Part shown: positions 1 through 12,447 of the stretch, one piece after another
How the letters are laid out: each line of letters begins with the position of its first letter
How positions within the stretch are numbered: the stretch's first letter is position 1
Assembly (NCBI GenBank): GCA_022818135.1
Contig: JAFMSR010000001.1
Location: 34,502,672-34,566,671 of the forward strand
Direction: 5' to 3'
Length of the DNA: 64,000 nucleotides
From: Saxidomus purpurata
Taxonomy: Eukaryota > Mollusca > Bivalvia > Venerida > Veneridae
Translations under genes and position numbers: made by a program
Notes under the pieces: generated by a model
Database searches by the model: none
What the model was told of the DNA's origin: nothing
What the model saw: only the letters and a program-made list of their open reading frames with translations

Positions 1-474
1 TGACATACTGCATCATGTGAGCATTGTTGGCAATTTGAGTTCAACAAAAGATTCGTCATTTCAAAAACGAAAGTAGGTTTTCCAGTTATTAAATGTATTT
101 GTAATTTTAAAGAAGTCTCCCAGGAAGGGACTGTAAATAGGTTACAAATGAATTAGCAGCCCTATTTTGAATTATGGTTGAAAGAACTTTACCTTTTTTA
201 CTAATAATACAAATTCCATACTACACTTTGCTCTCGGGAGCCGTAGGATTATTTTTCTTTCTATTAAATTATTGAGGAAAAACTAAGATCGGCTGATTAC
301 GAGCGCCGTACGGAATCATACGAGGGTAAAAGAATTATTGGCTACCATTGAGTATCGGCTTTTTGTCATTTATAAATATAACAGCAATATTTCGACAACA
401 GTTCAGGTAGATTCTAGTTATCTTGTCTTTCAAACAAATCTGCGGTATCATAAATTTGTTATATATACATATTC
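1..474. other. gene-free, no recognised element
   Basis: AT-rich sequence with no convincing reading frame, splice pattern or repeat that I can name. Confidence 0.5.
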
Positions 475-586
475 TTGACGGTGTATACGGACTCGTATAG
501 CCTGTTCGTGCCTATATAAACCCTCGCCTGACGGCTCGGGCTAATATCGGCACGAACAGGCTGTACGAGTCCGTATACACCGTCAA
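475..586. repeat. foldback element 1 (38-bp arms)
   Basis: Arms 475-512 and 549-586 are reverse complements with a single mismatch (TATAG against TACAG). The 36-base spacer contains its own small inverted motif, CTCGCC-tgac-GGCTCG. No target-site duplication is obvious. The near-perfect arms suggest a young insertion or ongoing homogenisation. It shares apex architecture with the other foldbacks in this window. Confidence 0.9.
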
Positions 587-800
587 TAATCTGTATGATT
601 AATATTATTCTCTGGGGAATATTTGAAGGATTTGCTTAGTATAGAAAATGATCCAACTAAGAAATTGAACACCCACATCACTAAGTGTATTTCAAACAAG
701 AATATGTAAGAGGTATTTTTATTTACAGATCAGCATGTTACTGTCTGTTTCTGACGAGTTACTGCCAGTGAAATTTTAGTTTGATTAGCTGTTTAATGAG

Positions 801-913
801 ATTGTCATTTAATGAGTGATTTGATACTGGCCCCGTAATTTGTCCTCTGGCACTCGTATTGGTCTAGAACAAATAACAGGGCCAATACAAAATCACTCAT
901 TTGAAAAGACAAT
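801..913. repeat. foldback element 2 (about 43-bp arms)
   Basis: Left arm 801-843 pairs with right arm 868-913 with several mismatches; both contain AATGAGTGATTT and a GGCC-containing core. The apex 844-867 contains GGCACTCG, whose complement CGAGTGCC resembles the apex of the element at 51111-51255. The arms have no similarity to the other foldbacks. Confidence 0.8.
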
Positions 914-1559
914 TATAATATTCATTTCTTGCTCTCCTCATTTCGTTTTATTTCAAAATCACAACTCACCGTCACTATTGCCAATACTTTGTCACATATA
1001 ATTGCACATGTTTTACTACACATTTCTGCAATTGGTTTAAACATAATTCTATTCAATGAAATGCATATACAATATGTCACATTATAACAGACATTTAAGA
1101 TCGAGTAGAAAGCTACAATCTTATTTTAAACTCTCTCACCAAATTTTTGCTTTTAAAAATGACGATTTCGATTGTACTGTTTCTTTGTTTAAAAATTCCT
1201 GATGCAAAACTTTCCTGTTTTCATTGGGAAATCTTGTTAAATTGTAATTATAGTGCATTATTTGCAGGGGTGTTAAAGAAGATATTGATGCTTGTAAAGG
1301 ACTATTTAGAAGAGTGTGAAAGCAACGACATTGTTGAATCTTACGGCAATGATGAAGGTGATATTTAATTGCATAATAAAAGCCATTATTTATTGAAATA
1401 ACCGCTTGTTATATGTCTCTTAGACTAATATTTTGAGAGAGAAAATGACGGGCTTTTGTCGTCACTTGGTTCGTCGATGTTTCGGCGTTGGTTAAGTTTT
1501 GCGTTTCGGTCACTTACAGCTACAGTCTCGCTTTGAATCTTGGAAAACTTACTCATCTA
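914..1559. other. gene-free stretch
   Basis: A 73-codon open frame at 1147-1368 has no recognisable domain, no splice context and AT-driven composition. I see no other structure. Confidence 0.4.
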
Positions 1560-1673
1560 ACACCCTTCTTCACATTGTATGCTAAAGGGGTTGAGTTTGA
1601 CCTGGGTTTTTTTCACGAACAATGAACGGATAATGTACTTCAATATATCAAATGGGTTTCGAGTCATACATTT

Positions 1674-1687
1674 GGGGGGGGGGGGGG
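1674..1687 (+). repeat. 14-base poly-G tract
   Basis: Uninterrupted run of 14 G in AT-rich surroundings; length may be unstable or miscalled. Confidence 0.9.
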
Positions 1688-2366
1688 CAGGGAATATTTC
1701 AGTATTTTGGACTTTTAAGCTTGTCTGAGTTTTTAAAATTTTGCGTTCAGGTCTCTTACATGCAAACTATGAATATCAAAGCTATCATTTTGAAACTTGG
1801 AATAACTGTTCACTAAATTAATAAGAATACAAAAGAATGAAGAGAGTTTTACAGGTAACATAACCCTGTCATCTTTTGAATAGATTGTTGCCCCTTCTTA
1901 ACTTAGAAAGTTTCACACACAAACTATTTTTGTAACAATGAACATAATGCAACCAAACTTAGTGTATAGGAAGTACTTATGAATATCTTTGATTGGATTG
2001 TGTTTTGGGACTCTTGGCGTCAAGGTCACTGTTGCTTAAAATAGGAAAACCATAGTATATTCAATATCTTTAAAGTGTGCATTTTATCGACAGAATTCTC
2101 ATCATTACTGATAAATCTAGACTGTTAGGAACAGGGCAATATTAATTTTATCAATTACTAGCAAAGTGGTCAGTGGTCAGCTTCCAACAGTATAAGAACA
2201 ATAAATCTCCAATTTGGAATTCCACTAAGATGTTTATCAGTAAACATGTGCGCAGAAAATTAAACAAGAAATATTTCAGATTTTTCAGATCTTTAATACA
2301 TGTTACATTTCAACTCACTTTTCATTTTTATTTATATTATGGGTCTATTTCTGTTATAATTAATGC

Positions 2367-2510
2367 ATTTAACCCTTACCCTCCTGGCTGCAAATAGACC
2401 TGCCTTTGCAACCAGCGCAGATCATGATCAGTCTGCACATCTATGCAGTCTTATCATGATCTGCACTGTTCGATACTCTGTCAATTTATTTTCACTGAAT
2501 GCCTCGATAA
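2367..2510 (+). repeat. interspersed repeat with 21-bp near-palindrome
   Basis: Starts with TTAACCCTTACCC and continues through an inverted repeat, arms 2417-2437 and 2444-2464 (GCAGATCATGATCAGTCTGCA and its near complement) around CATCTA, then CACTGTTCG. I recognise this wording as a dispersed element frequent in venerid-type clams; that is memory, not a search. Its biological class is unclear. Confidence 0.65.
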
Positions 2511-3070
2511 ACATGAAGGAACTAGGGGTCAAGTCCTGATAATAACTTTTTTGTGTAGTACGTATTTAAGGAGATCTTTAAAGGGATTATGTATTTTAGG
2601 GTCTCATCCACTTATTAAGCTAACATAAGTGCTCTTTTGGACGGACCTTGATAAAATTCTCATCAAATCAAAGGATTGTGTATTGGAGCTTCTGGGGTCA
2701 GGGTCACCGTAACTAAAAAATAGCGGTAATATATCTAATATCTTTTGTTACAATTGACATGATGCAACTAAATTGATAAGTGTGCAATACATATAAATAA
2801 AGACTTTAATTGGTATTGTGGTTAGGGTTTATGGGGTCAAGATCAATGTAGTTTATTTTTCTAAAATTAGAAAAAATAGGGAAATTAAGATATCTTGAGT
2901 TGCAGTTGTGACCAAACCTACTTTGTAGTAACTATTAACAAAAACATTTTGTGGGGTTGTATTTCGTGGTCAAGGTCAAGGATACTGTTTCTTAAAAATG
3001 ATAATAAATGAACCGTAAAATGATAAAATCAGACGAGCGTCCAACTTCCACAGGCGGTGCTTTTTTTAAT

Positions 3071-3700
3071 CTTCTTTCATTCTAATGTTATAATAACAAT
3101 TTAGAAAATACATAGAAATTGGCAGAGATATAGATAAAACACGTTTAACTTATTTGTGACTTTTGCAGTGTTTCAATCAAGATATAGGCACATGCATTAT
3201 TTATGTCACTAATCAAATGTCATAGTACTTGGTCATTCAATTTTAGCTACCCTGCTGCTACGTTTGTCTGATGTCTGTCTTTATTGCGGGCCGCAGCAGC
3301 GGCCCGCTATATTTAATACGTGGTGAGTAAAAGATGCATGGAGACTTAAGCACTATATCGAACATATGCGTCTCTCTTCATTATAAAATTGAGGTACTTC
3401 TGAGATGAAAACTGTAGACACAGTCAATTTTTTTGGAAAAGCAAGAGTTGTCGTTTGTAATTGAGCTGTCGTTCGTTTCATAGAGGGCGCAATCTAATAT
3501 ACGCTGGTAAAAAAAGAAAAAAAGCGCTTTTCACGTTTCAGTCGCAATCTACACCTAGAAAAATGGATATATGATTGCTTTTTTCACTAACACAACCTTT
3601 GACATTATAGAAACGAAACGAGTCGACTGAATATTCTTTTATGGCCTTTTTAGATATATATGATATTGTTTTAGCTAATTTTTTCCCATTCTAAATTAGT
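3071..3700. other. gene-free stretch
   Basis: Contains a short GC-rich hairpin GCGGGCCGC-agc-AGCGGCCCGC near 3286-3308 and otherwise AT-rich sequence. No gene seen. Confidence 0.4.
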
Positions 3701-3800
3701 CTGCTTCCGTGGTGTAATGGATAAAGCCGATAGCCCAAACACTTTTGTGTACGTGTACTTTTAGAAACCACGAGTTCGAATCCCATCAACACCCATTTTT
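3701..3800 (+). repeat. tRNA-like sequence, probable tRNA pseudogene or SINE head
   Basis: A-box-like TGGTGTAATGG (3710-3720) and a good B box GAGTTCGAATCCC (3772-3784) are about 50 bases apart, then a T-run follows at 3795 that could end Pol III transcription. The acceptor stem halves do not pair (TCCGTGG against CAACACC), so I do not call a functional tRNA. Confidence 0.45.
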
Positions 3801-6800
3801 TAAAACTTTTTTCTGCTGTTTTAATAATCATTTTTAATTTTTTTAAGAATATTTTACGGCAAATAATCATAAAAATCTTCATTCATGTCAAATTAATAAG
3901 GATAATGGTAATGAAAAATTGAGACATACCAGGAACGGTCTATAGAGCATTCCTGGACATACTGTATAAATATTATTTGATAACAGTAAAGTTTCGATAC
4001 TACAGGTCAGTCAGTAGATGTGGTGTCGTGTCAGGTTTTGCTTGTTCAACCAGAATTGGTTCCCTCGAGTTCTTTTGGGGCCATGCCTCAATATCAATTA
4101 TCACCAATTTTCAAAATATTTACATGGGATTTTTGTTTGTTGGCCCGCTGTGATACTTTGTATCACAGTTTTTCTTGTTTTTATTTGTCATCATTAGATT
4201 GAACTTTCCCTGGAGGCCACCATTATACTCCGCCATAATGAGTATATCAGAATTACATCACATAGATTTTAAATCAAGGTCATCAGGTCTTATTCGAGAA
4301 AACCATTATGAACATTTAAGATGACTTTCGATCCAGTTGATATTAGAAATGCATACAAATGTTGACTGGTGCTGTGTTTATCATAAACTGTATTCCAATA
4401 TGATTACATGTTGAAAACAGTTTCTTGAATATGTAAATACTAATGCAATGTATATATTTGTGAAAAGTTTAATTGAATGGGTCGTAATATCAATCTATGT
4501 AAATTACAGGCATTTTTTTAACTTATTTAGTTTGGATAAAGAACTTAAGTTATACGGTCATATTACAGGGCCATCTTTAGAACACAGTATAAGCTTAATA
4601 TCATTGGCAAATATCATGAAACTTGATCAGTATCATTTTGTTTGTGATGCAATGTCGACCATGACTATTTCAAATAAAATATAACCCCTTTTAAAACGCT
4701 AGGGCCATAGTTTTTGTACCATACCAATACAATATTTGTCAAAATGTGAATGTTGTCTGTGTAAGAAGAAGAATGTCTGTGGTAAAAGATTTCTGTCGAT
4801 TAGAATATTGACAAATCAGTTCATTATAATTTCGTTTTGTTTTGCAAGATTTATACGGTCATTTCAAAGGTTTATATATCCGACCCTTCTAACTATCATA
4901 TTTATATTTTAAGATTAGAAAAATGTTATACATTGTAAAAATATTAAAAATGTTGTTATGTTTCCTAAGTTCATTAAAGCAAACCCGCATTATGTCAGGA
5001 AAACACTTGCTTGGACGCCTTTTATGTGTTTTTTTTTTCAGGGACGTATACCTCACCAGAAAGAGGCAGTGATTATATCCCCGATCACAATTAAAATGTG
5101 CTTGCTTATTTACCTGTATCGCACAACAGTAACATTCAAATGAGGATAGAGATGTATACTTTTCTAAGTGTTGTGTCATAGTTTGATCGTGTACATGTGT
5201 GAGTGTCAAAAACATTTTTTTTTCAAACATCATTTTATATTGTAGACTTGGGTATTTACATGCCACGGAAAGAGTTTCGTACATGTTACATGTATAGAGG
5301 TCATGTTTGTTCGCGTTAAAAATAGTTTACTCACATTTTTGTTACATATGTCACAATAATAAATAATTTACTTACTTACTAACTACACTTTTTATGCACG
5401 TTCATATGTATTTGTTGTAGGTTTGTGTTGTTTCTATGAGTAAAAATCTTTCATAAATGTATTTCTTAGAAATTGGATGTCTCTTTTACAGTAATATATA
5501 CCTTTTAAATATTTTTCGCATTTTAAAGTTATAATGACGTACTGCTACGAGTTAAAAAATTAAAAACAGTTTTCAAAGAAAATAACCTGTTGGAATCGTA
5601 ATGATAAATATGTGCAAATATTTAATCATTAAGTAAAATACAGTCAATCTGTCGAATGCGAAACATTATAAAAACACCACATCCGACTCCGGACTGTATT
5701 TATGCAACGACAAAATAACACGGACACATTTATTGATTCTTAATTTATGAACCACACTTTTAAATTCTATTCACATATTGCCTAGTGTTGCAGCGGAGCG
5801 AAGAAAATATTTGTAGTTGAAAACATTATTTGTATTTCTTTTTTATGTTTGTGTCCGATACGTTTGTTATTGATTTTTACTAATTTTCTGCTATATTACG
5901 CAACATTTAGCATTCTATATCCAGGTTAAAGTATGAAATTACCTGTTATTTTAGAATTAATAATATTTTTCAATAGCTGCACCAAAGGGTTTCGTAAAGT
6001 CTATTGCAAACGAATTCATAATAATTATGTTCATTTGTCGGTCAAGGTTTGATATGATTACATGTATATTGATGAATAATGGATAATATCAAAAATCATC
6101 AACGTTTTCTATTCAGTAATTACTTTGGTGAAGACTGAATAATATGAATATAATATTTTTAAAACTGTAAACCTTTTGCTAAATCCTATATGAACAAGTA
6201 AATACGTTCTGTGCAGTTTCAAAATTATTTTTATGATTGATGTTTTGTGCGTTTTGATATATATACATATATATTCATATACTATTTAATCAGAGTGAGA
6301 ATATCCTTGTGATTTTGCAGGTCATTATAATCAAAGCAATCGTATAGTCATAATTAAGAAGCGCTAACAGCACTGTCAATAAGTTAAGTTTATATCGATG
6401 ATTTTTAGTACCTCTTTGTTTAACAACAAACAACCAGAAAGTATTTCAAGTTTTCTTAAACGCAGAAGACTTAGTATCGACACTTCGGTAATCACTACAC
6501 CTTTAATAGTCGTTAGTTAGTCTCGAGGAATCATCGAATGTCAGTTAGACAACTTTTGCATTAGTTATTGTAATGGTTGAAAGTAATTTCTGTTTGGCAC
6601 ATGAAACAAGAGTCTATGTTAACTTTATAGAGATTGACTGTAGTTTGGAATTGTACAATACAGTGAAATATAGACAATAAAGGGTATTCAAAATAGACAT
6701 TCTGTTAGTTATAATTTTAAACTTTTTTAACTGTTCGGCCCGATATTATGATCAGTTAAATAACTCAGAATATTTTCAAATGGTCAAACCATTTAGAGAA

Positions 6801-8552
6801 TGTATGAAAAGCACAGAGAACCATTTCATGAACTACATGTATTATGAACTTCCCCGCTGATATTTCAAGCAATCGGCGTACAGATAAAATAAAATATCAA
6901 TTCATGTCAATTTATCGCAAAAACAGTATCTTAAGTAAGCTTAGCATTTATGTTTTGGTTACCAACCTGTGACTTGACATGCGTGTCTAATGGTTTTTTA
7001 TATTGCTACGTATTGTCCTACATATATATGTATTTTCTACGTGGTTCGTTTACAATATGATGTATGTTAAAGTGACGATTTACAATGCAGGCCTATGAAA
7101 TTTGCATGAGTACATTCGGCTTTTAATCAAAGTCAAAGTCAAAATGTTTATTGGCATAAACAAATGCATGTTTTTGCTAGACTCTCATTGGCGGTTTTGT
7201 TTCAACAATATTTCATAGAAAATATCAAAATATAACATAATATAACAAGCGTAGCTAAATCAATCTTAAGCAGCCGTTAGAATACATTTATATGTAATGT
7301 ACAATTTTATTTTACATTACTGCTTATAGCAAACAGAAATTAACTATAATTATTTCGAATCTTCATAATGATCGCACATAAATTTAATGACTATAACTAG
7401 TTCCGCAGATTTCATGAAATTCGAATAAGTGAGCAGATGAATTGGTTGATGAAAATACTTATGCTAACATTGCATTTAGGACAAACCACTTAGTAAATGG
7501 GATTTTTTACGGCTCAAATACATTTAGCAAATTTCAACGATTCAATTAAACCTTCAGTTTGCCACGTATACAAGATGTCGTACATGTATATTATTCAAAC
7601 AAGGCATGAATTTGTTTATGCAAATGCTTGTGCATTTGCATATTTTGCTAATTTGCTTCAGGTGTACCTTAATGAAAGTATTATTTAGCTAAACATCACG
7701 AGCCTATCTTGTTGAAACTATATTCATTACAAGTATATACTTAGTTTACACTACAGCCAATCCTTTGGTAAAAATCACCAAATAAAACCGAGCAATGAGA
7801 CTGGTCCCTTTAAGAGACCATCTGTAAATAAAGAGTACCAGTTTTGCTCTTTTTTCATATGTGGTCGTTGTGTACAGATGTAACTGTAACAGCATATTTT
7901 CTTTACCTTTTCTCACACCTTAACGGTTTTATGTTAATGTCGCGTGTTATTTATGCTAGACCTATGTCGTAACTTAATATCGGACAAAAGCTAATAGCGA
8001 AAATATCCTGTAATATAAATATATTTATTAATGCAAAAGAGGCTCAGGGAAACACTAAGAAATTGAACTTTGATTTATTATGCAAGTACTGTTTCAATGA
8101 ACACAGTGTTTAAAGTAAACTTTGACTGACGTTAGTTTTCAGCCAACACTGCAAACGCAATAGAAAACGATTTTGAATTTATTTTAAGAGCTTAATTAAT
8201 TCAATAAAGAAAAAACATAAACTCAGGCCAGTTTTAAAGACCGTCTTCGGATAACGAACAACATGATAAACATGTTGTACTGTTCTGCTTCGCCGACATA
8301 AAAACACCTGTCAACAACGCCTGTCATAGCTATTTCCTGTCAGTAGTCATTGTTCACGGGTTTTACTGTATAGAAAACAAATAAGAATAAATAAGAGATA
8401 AAACACTTGTGATATGTCGGAAAATAAATCCGGTAAAAATGCAGATGCATGTACCAGTTATAATAATTAAATGCATTTCAACGGACCAGGCTAATATTGT
8501 AAATTAACCGAAATGAAATTCAAACAAACATAAAATCCTGTTACACGAACCC
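3801..8552. other. gene-free AT-rich stretch
   Basis: The longest open frame is 131 codons on the minus strand at 4889-5284. It shows no domain, is flanked by no splice sites I trust, and overlaps an unrelated frame on the other strand. A short direct repeat (AAAGTC)n lies near 7130-7142 followed by TTTATTGGCATAAAC, which resembles a clam dispersed repeat I cannot classify. Nothing else recognised. Confidence 0.4.
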
Positions 8553-8996
8553 TTAACATGGAATTATGCACATTTTTCCAATAAAATCCAGCTGAAATAG
8601 GTGTGTGTAGAAAAGGGTAGAGGAAATAATAGCTTTTAACCCAATACACCAAACTCTTCCTGCTACCAGTACGAAATAATAACTTTCCAAATATTACTTT
8701 TCCAGTTTTGACTGGGGCAGTCTTTTTATAAAAAAGAATGCATGCAAGACTTGCTTCTCTTCCACTGCCGAAATCTCTACCAACAACAACAACAACACAA
8801 GGGAGATCACTGCGAAGAAAGGAACTATTATTTTATTAGTCCAATTTTATTATTTCTAAAGCACCAACTTCAAATACTAATGCGCCATTATCATTAATTT
8901 AACACATTTAAATGCACAGCAACCGAAAATTGCTTTTATAAAAACTGTTAACAAAAGTACACTATGTGCAGTAAGATGCGCATAATGCCACTTTAA
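8553..8996 (+). mobile_element. TTAA-flanked MITE, copy A
   Basis: About 440-bp nonautonomous element bounded by TTAA (8553-8556 and 8993-8996). The right end reads GCGCATAATGCCACT-TTAA and the left end is its degraded complement. The interior contains GGGTAGAGGAAATAATAG, a CAACAACAACAA run and the tail CACTATGTGCAGTAAGATG. Three more copies lie at 27310-27720, 33785-34212 and 43745-44164. The TTAA target and short terminal inverted repeats point to mobilisation by a piggyBac-type transposase (inference). Confidence 0.8.
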
Positions 8997-9404
8997 TGAA
9001 AGCAGCATTAAGTTTGTGTCACATCCTTTTCTCCATTCAATAAGTATATAACTAACTGTCCACAGTTCATACATGTATGTCTCTTTACACATTTTATAGA
9101 AGCTATCTGTATTGTCAACGTTTTGTACATGCTCTTCTATGTTAATTTATTCAAATTTGCATATTTAAATGTTCAACTCGATTCATAAACCTGGTCCCTA
9201 CCAGGTTTGGATCACCCGGAAATAACTCGAATCATAACAGTGACAAAAATGTTCATGCAACCAAAGACCTATTATAAAGCTACATCTGATGTACATCGTA
9301 GGTCCATTTACCTCTACTTAAAATCAACATATCTGAAACCATAGAGCTAGTGTTAATGAAACCTGGAACGTTCCTTTCAAAATCTTGAGCATGTACTTTC
9401 TATC
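8997..9404. other. gene-free stretch
   Basis: No recognisable gene or element between the MITE and the following repeat block. Confidence 0.4.
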
Positions 9405-10065
9405 ATTGTGCTCTATCACTGTATAAAGTTCAAGTAATTCCCTTAAATACTTTTGGAGTTATGCTCGGGACAGGAAACATCAAGCAAATGTAACAAAGGG
9501 AAGTTATTTAAAAATTGGGCAAGATACATTTATGGTTCTTTGGCACTGCACTTCTCCTTATTGTACTCTATAACTGCATTTAGTGTCAAGTTATTCCCTT
9601 CAATACTTTTGGAGTTTTGCTCCGGACAAACAAAATTAAGAGAACATAACAAAGGATGTAATTAAAAAATAAGGGCAAGAAAGAGTTATGGTTCATTGGC
9701 ACTGCATCTTCCCTCATTGTACTCTATCACTGTATTAAGTTTTAAGAAATTCCCTTCAGTACTTTTGAAGTTATGCTCCGGACAAGAAAAATCAAGAAAA
9801 TGTAACAAAGGGGAGTAATTAAATAATTGGGCAAGATAGAGTTATGGTTCTTGGGCACTGCCATAATTCTGCTGAAAACAGAGATATCTTAAAACTATCC
9901 GCCTAATGCATAACAACATGTCAATGTAAGACATCCTTGAAAGTTTGAACAAATTCCGTTCAATATTGAATGAGCAGTTATCAGCACAAAAATTTGCTAA
10001 CAGACGGGCGGAAAGACGGACAGACGGACGACAGGGGATATTACATAAAAAACGTCCCTTCGGGC
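9405..10065 (+). repeat. three-unit tandem repeat of about 143 bp with GACGGACGAC tail
   Basis: Units begin near 9405, 9560 and 9705 and share TACTTTTGGAGTTATGCTC, CGGACAAGAAAAATCAAG, TGTAACAAAGGG and AGAGTTATGGTTC. The block closes with a sugar-like run of GACGGACAGACGGACGAC at 10015-10032 and ACGTCCCTTCGGGCG. This is a dispersed bivalve repeat I recognise from memory. Open frames inside it are repeat-derived. Confidence 0.75.
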
Positions 10066-11969
10066 GTATAAAAACGCATTACATGAACTTAGAATCAGGA
10101 GCTTAGACGCTGTACCGTTTATGAAATAACAATTTACCACATAATTTTATGTTATATATTTTGTTGTTAAAACAAATTGTCAATTAAACATCTATTCGGT
10201 GTCAATTCTGCAGTACTTATACTTTCTAACTCGAGGAGATCTAACAAATGATAGTTAGACTATTCTACTCTATATCAAAGAATGTACAAATTAGAAAAAT
10301 CAGTGAAAGAGCGATATCGTATTTCTGTCAAATTGTTAGCCGACCTCTGAACCTTTCTGTCATACAATACAGACTTCAGAAAACGTTTCTGCCCATCACG
10401 GCAGCAATTTTTCTCTACGCGGACTATTTTGGGAGCCTGTAACTTCTTCCAGAAAAAAACGTGTGCGGCTTGTATTCAGTGTTCATGCTCCTTACAGATG
10501 AATGTATTCGTGTATAACACAAAATTATTCGAATTCTTTCAATGAAAAGATATTTTGAAGCGAACAAACATTTTCACGTTCTGGATCAAAGATGTGATAT
10601 TTAACTCGTCATAAATATGTTAATAATTGGAAAAAAAACTATCTAATAACACCTTCAGTTACTGGACAACATGTTCGTTTATACGAAAATGCCATTGCTG
10701 TCATTAGAACGTTATCACAGCCAGATATCGTACCTGCCTGTTGATCGTCAAAACTCTATAAGTATGTCATCCAGTCAGTGATCTGAAACTTAGTCCAAAG
10801 TTTTGTTTGGTGAGCTCTAGGTCAAGCTCGCAAACTGAGACTCTTTGGATCAAATAAATAGGACACCACGTCGTCAAGTCATTAAAACAATAACATTCTA
10901 TAGGCCACCTTCAACACGCAGTCCTCTTGAAGACTGGTCAAAATGTTTGTCTAGGTAAGCTCCATGTCAATATTGTAAATTTTGTATGAAAATATAGGTC
11001 ACAAAGTCCGTCGATCTTGACCTTTTGACATAATAAGTGTTTCTGAAGCTACAGTAATTTAATTTGGACTTTGTTTACAGTCTTGCTAGGATATTTCCAA
11101 ATTGTCCTTTGCTGACATTGGACATACTGAATACCATTGCTCCATCTATTGGAGCAAGGGTATTCAGGTGAGGTATCACGACTAGCTTGTTGCAAAAATA
11201 GTTAGTTACAAAAGTTTGACTTCAATGTACAAAATGTTTTTACAATTTGGCAAGTGTTATTTCACACATTTCAGTGCAAACATGACTACATCGGGTCCGC
11301 ATAAGCTAGATAAATAACTGCTAGGTTCAGTATCAATAAAATCAAGGGCGATGTCTATCTTCACTTTCTGTGACCATGTAATTTTCATAATTCTATGAGA
11401 ACCCATTTAACACACTGAACGGGTTTAGTCATTTAGCATGCACCTCCAAATAGCCCGATTTGATAGCATTAAGTTAAGTTGTAACCCAAGTGACATCTAA
11501 CTACACTCGTGCCTTATCAATAAATATAATTTTGAAAATTAAAAATATTTGTGAAAACAGGTACAATCTGATTATGTTATGAGTTGACCTTTATCTGAAC
11601 TATACACAAGACTCTCGTGTACCTTTTTTTTTCATGCAGCGTTTCATGTATTTAAAATGTACCTTTATTACATGTACTTAACAAATATGCCATTAAACAT
11701 ACATTGATCGCTGCATTTATAGAATGATTGGTACTACTGTATTTTCTGCAATGGTAACTACTCCTACCACAGACGGTTACGCTTTCATACCTGTACATGC
11801 CAACTGAAATCAGAGATGCAAGTTTTAACACTTTGTCAAATTTCCGGGATTAAGGCCAAAATACTGGAATTGGCTGTTCAAAAATGTTCTTTGTTTAAAC
11901 CATCTTCGGATTTGTAGTCTCCTAGGTTCCGAGACTATAGGTGTGCGCTGTGTCGTCCGTATGTCTTCG
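10066..11969. other. gene-free stretch with one short hairpin
   Basis: No gene seen. A strong 19-bp hairpin lies at 11127-11167 (listed separately). Confidence 0.4.
11127..11167. repeat. compact 19-bp hairpin
   Basis: CTGAATACCATTGCTCCA and TTGGAGCAAGGGTATTCAG pair over about 17 of 19 positions around a 3-5 base loop. At about 41 nt in total it is shorter than a normal pre-microRNA, and the pairing does not extend outward. Confidence 0.6.
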
Positions 11970-12271
11970 TTTTCGTCTGTATCTGTCACATGCATAGACC
12001 GATTTTGATATTATTTCACACAATGGTAACTCACACCAAAATGGAATGTCGAACACAAAATCAGTCTCCTCAATACCAAGGTCAATGTCACACGAACGAC
12101 TCAAACACTTATTCATGCAATTTTATTTTCGGTTTGTATCTTCCACATGCATGTATCGATTTTGATATAAGTTCACACGAGTGTCATCCATATAATGCTG
12201 ATGTGTCAAGCACAACGTCAAGTCACCTGGTCCGAATGTCAAGATCATACGTACGAGCTCAAACTCTGTAA
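11970..12271 (+). repeat. two-copy direct repeat of about 158 bp
   Basis: The stretches near 11970 and 12128 share TCACATGCATAGACCGATTT / CCACATGCATGTATCGATTT and TTCACAC, followed by CAAGGTCAATGTCACACG / GTCAAGATCATACG. The copies are diverged. Open frames here arise from the repeat. Confidence 0.6.
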
Positions 12272-12309
12272 GTAAGGGCTATATTTAGGATATAGATTTT
12301 ACTTATGAC

Positions 12310-12447
12310 TGATATACTGGTTAGTATATCACTTTGTGGAGGTTAGATGTATAGTAACCTAATCACGAAGACCGAAGGCCTGAGTGATTAATGATAAAGG
12401 ATCTAAACGACAAACAGTGGTACACTAACCGGTATACAGGTATATCA
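12310..12447. repeat. foldback element 3 (about 56-bp imperfect arms)
   Basis: GATATACTGGTTAGTATATC near 12310 pairs with the complement of ACTAACCGGTATACAGGTATA near 12424, and pairing continues inward imperfectly through GTTTAGAT/ATCTAAAC-type segments. The apex is CACGAAGACCGAAGGCCTGA, matching the apex theme of the other foldbacks. It shares ACGACAAAC and GTGGAGGTTA with the cluster at 35345-35767. Confidence 0.65.

Larger units (their letters stand above)
1560..3070. repeat. diverged bivalve-type tandem repeat block with TCAAGGTCA motifs
   Basis: Loosely repeated units of roughly 190 bp contain variants of GGTCAAGGTCA (near 2018, 2697, 2847, 2971) followed by runs such as CTTAAAATAGG. 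The block ends near 3035 with a GACGAGCGTCCAAC motif and GGCGGTGC. I recall this family from clam genomes. The units are old and indel-rich. A 14-G run lies at 1674-1687, and a separate palindrome-bearing repeat is inserted at 2367-2510. Confidence 0.6.

Noticed and set aside
3701..3800. Functional tRNA gene
   Set aside because: B box is good but the acceptor stem does not pair and the length between boxes is wrong.
4889..5284. 131-codon minus-strand open frame
   Set aside because: No domain, AT-driven composition, and no splice or promoter context.
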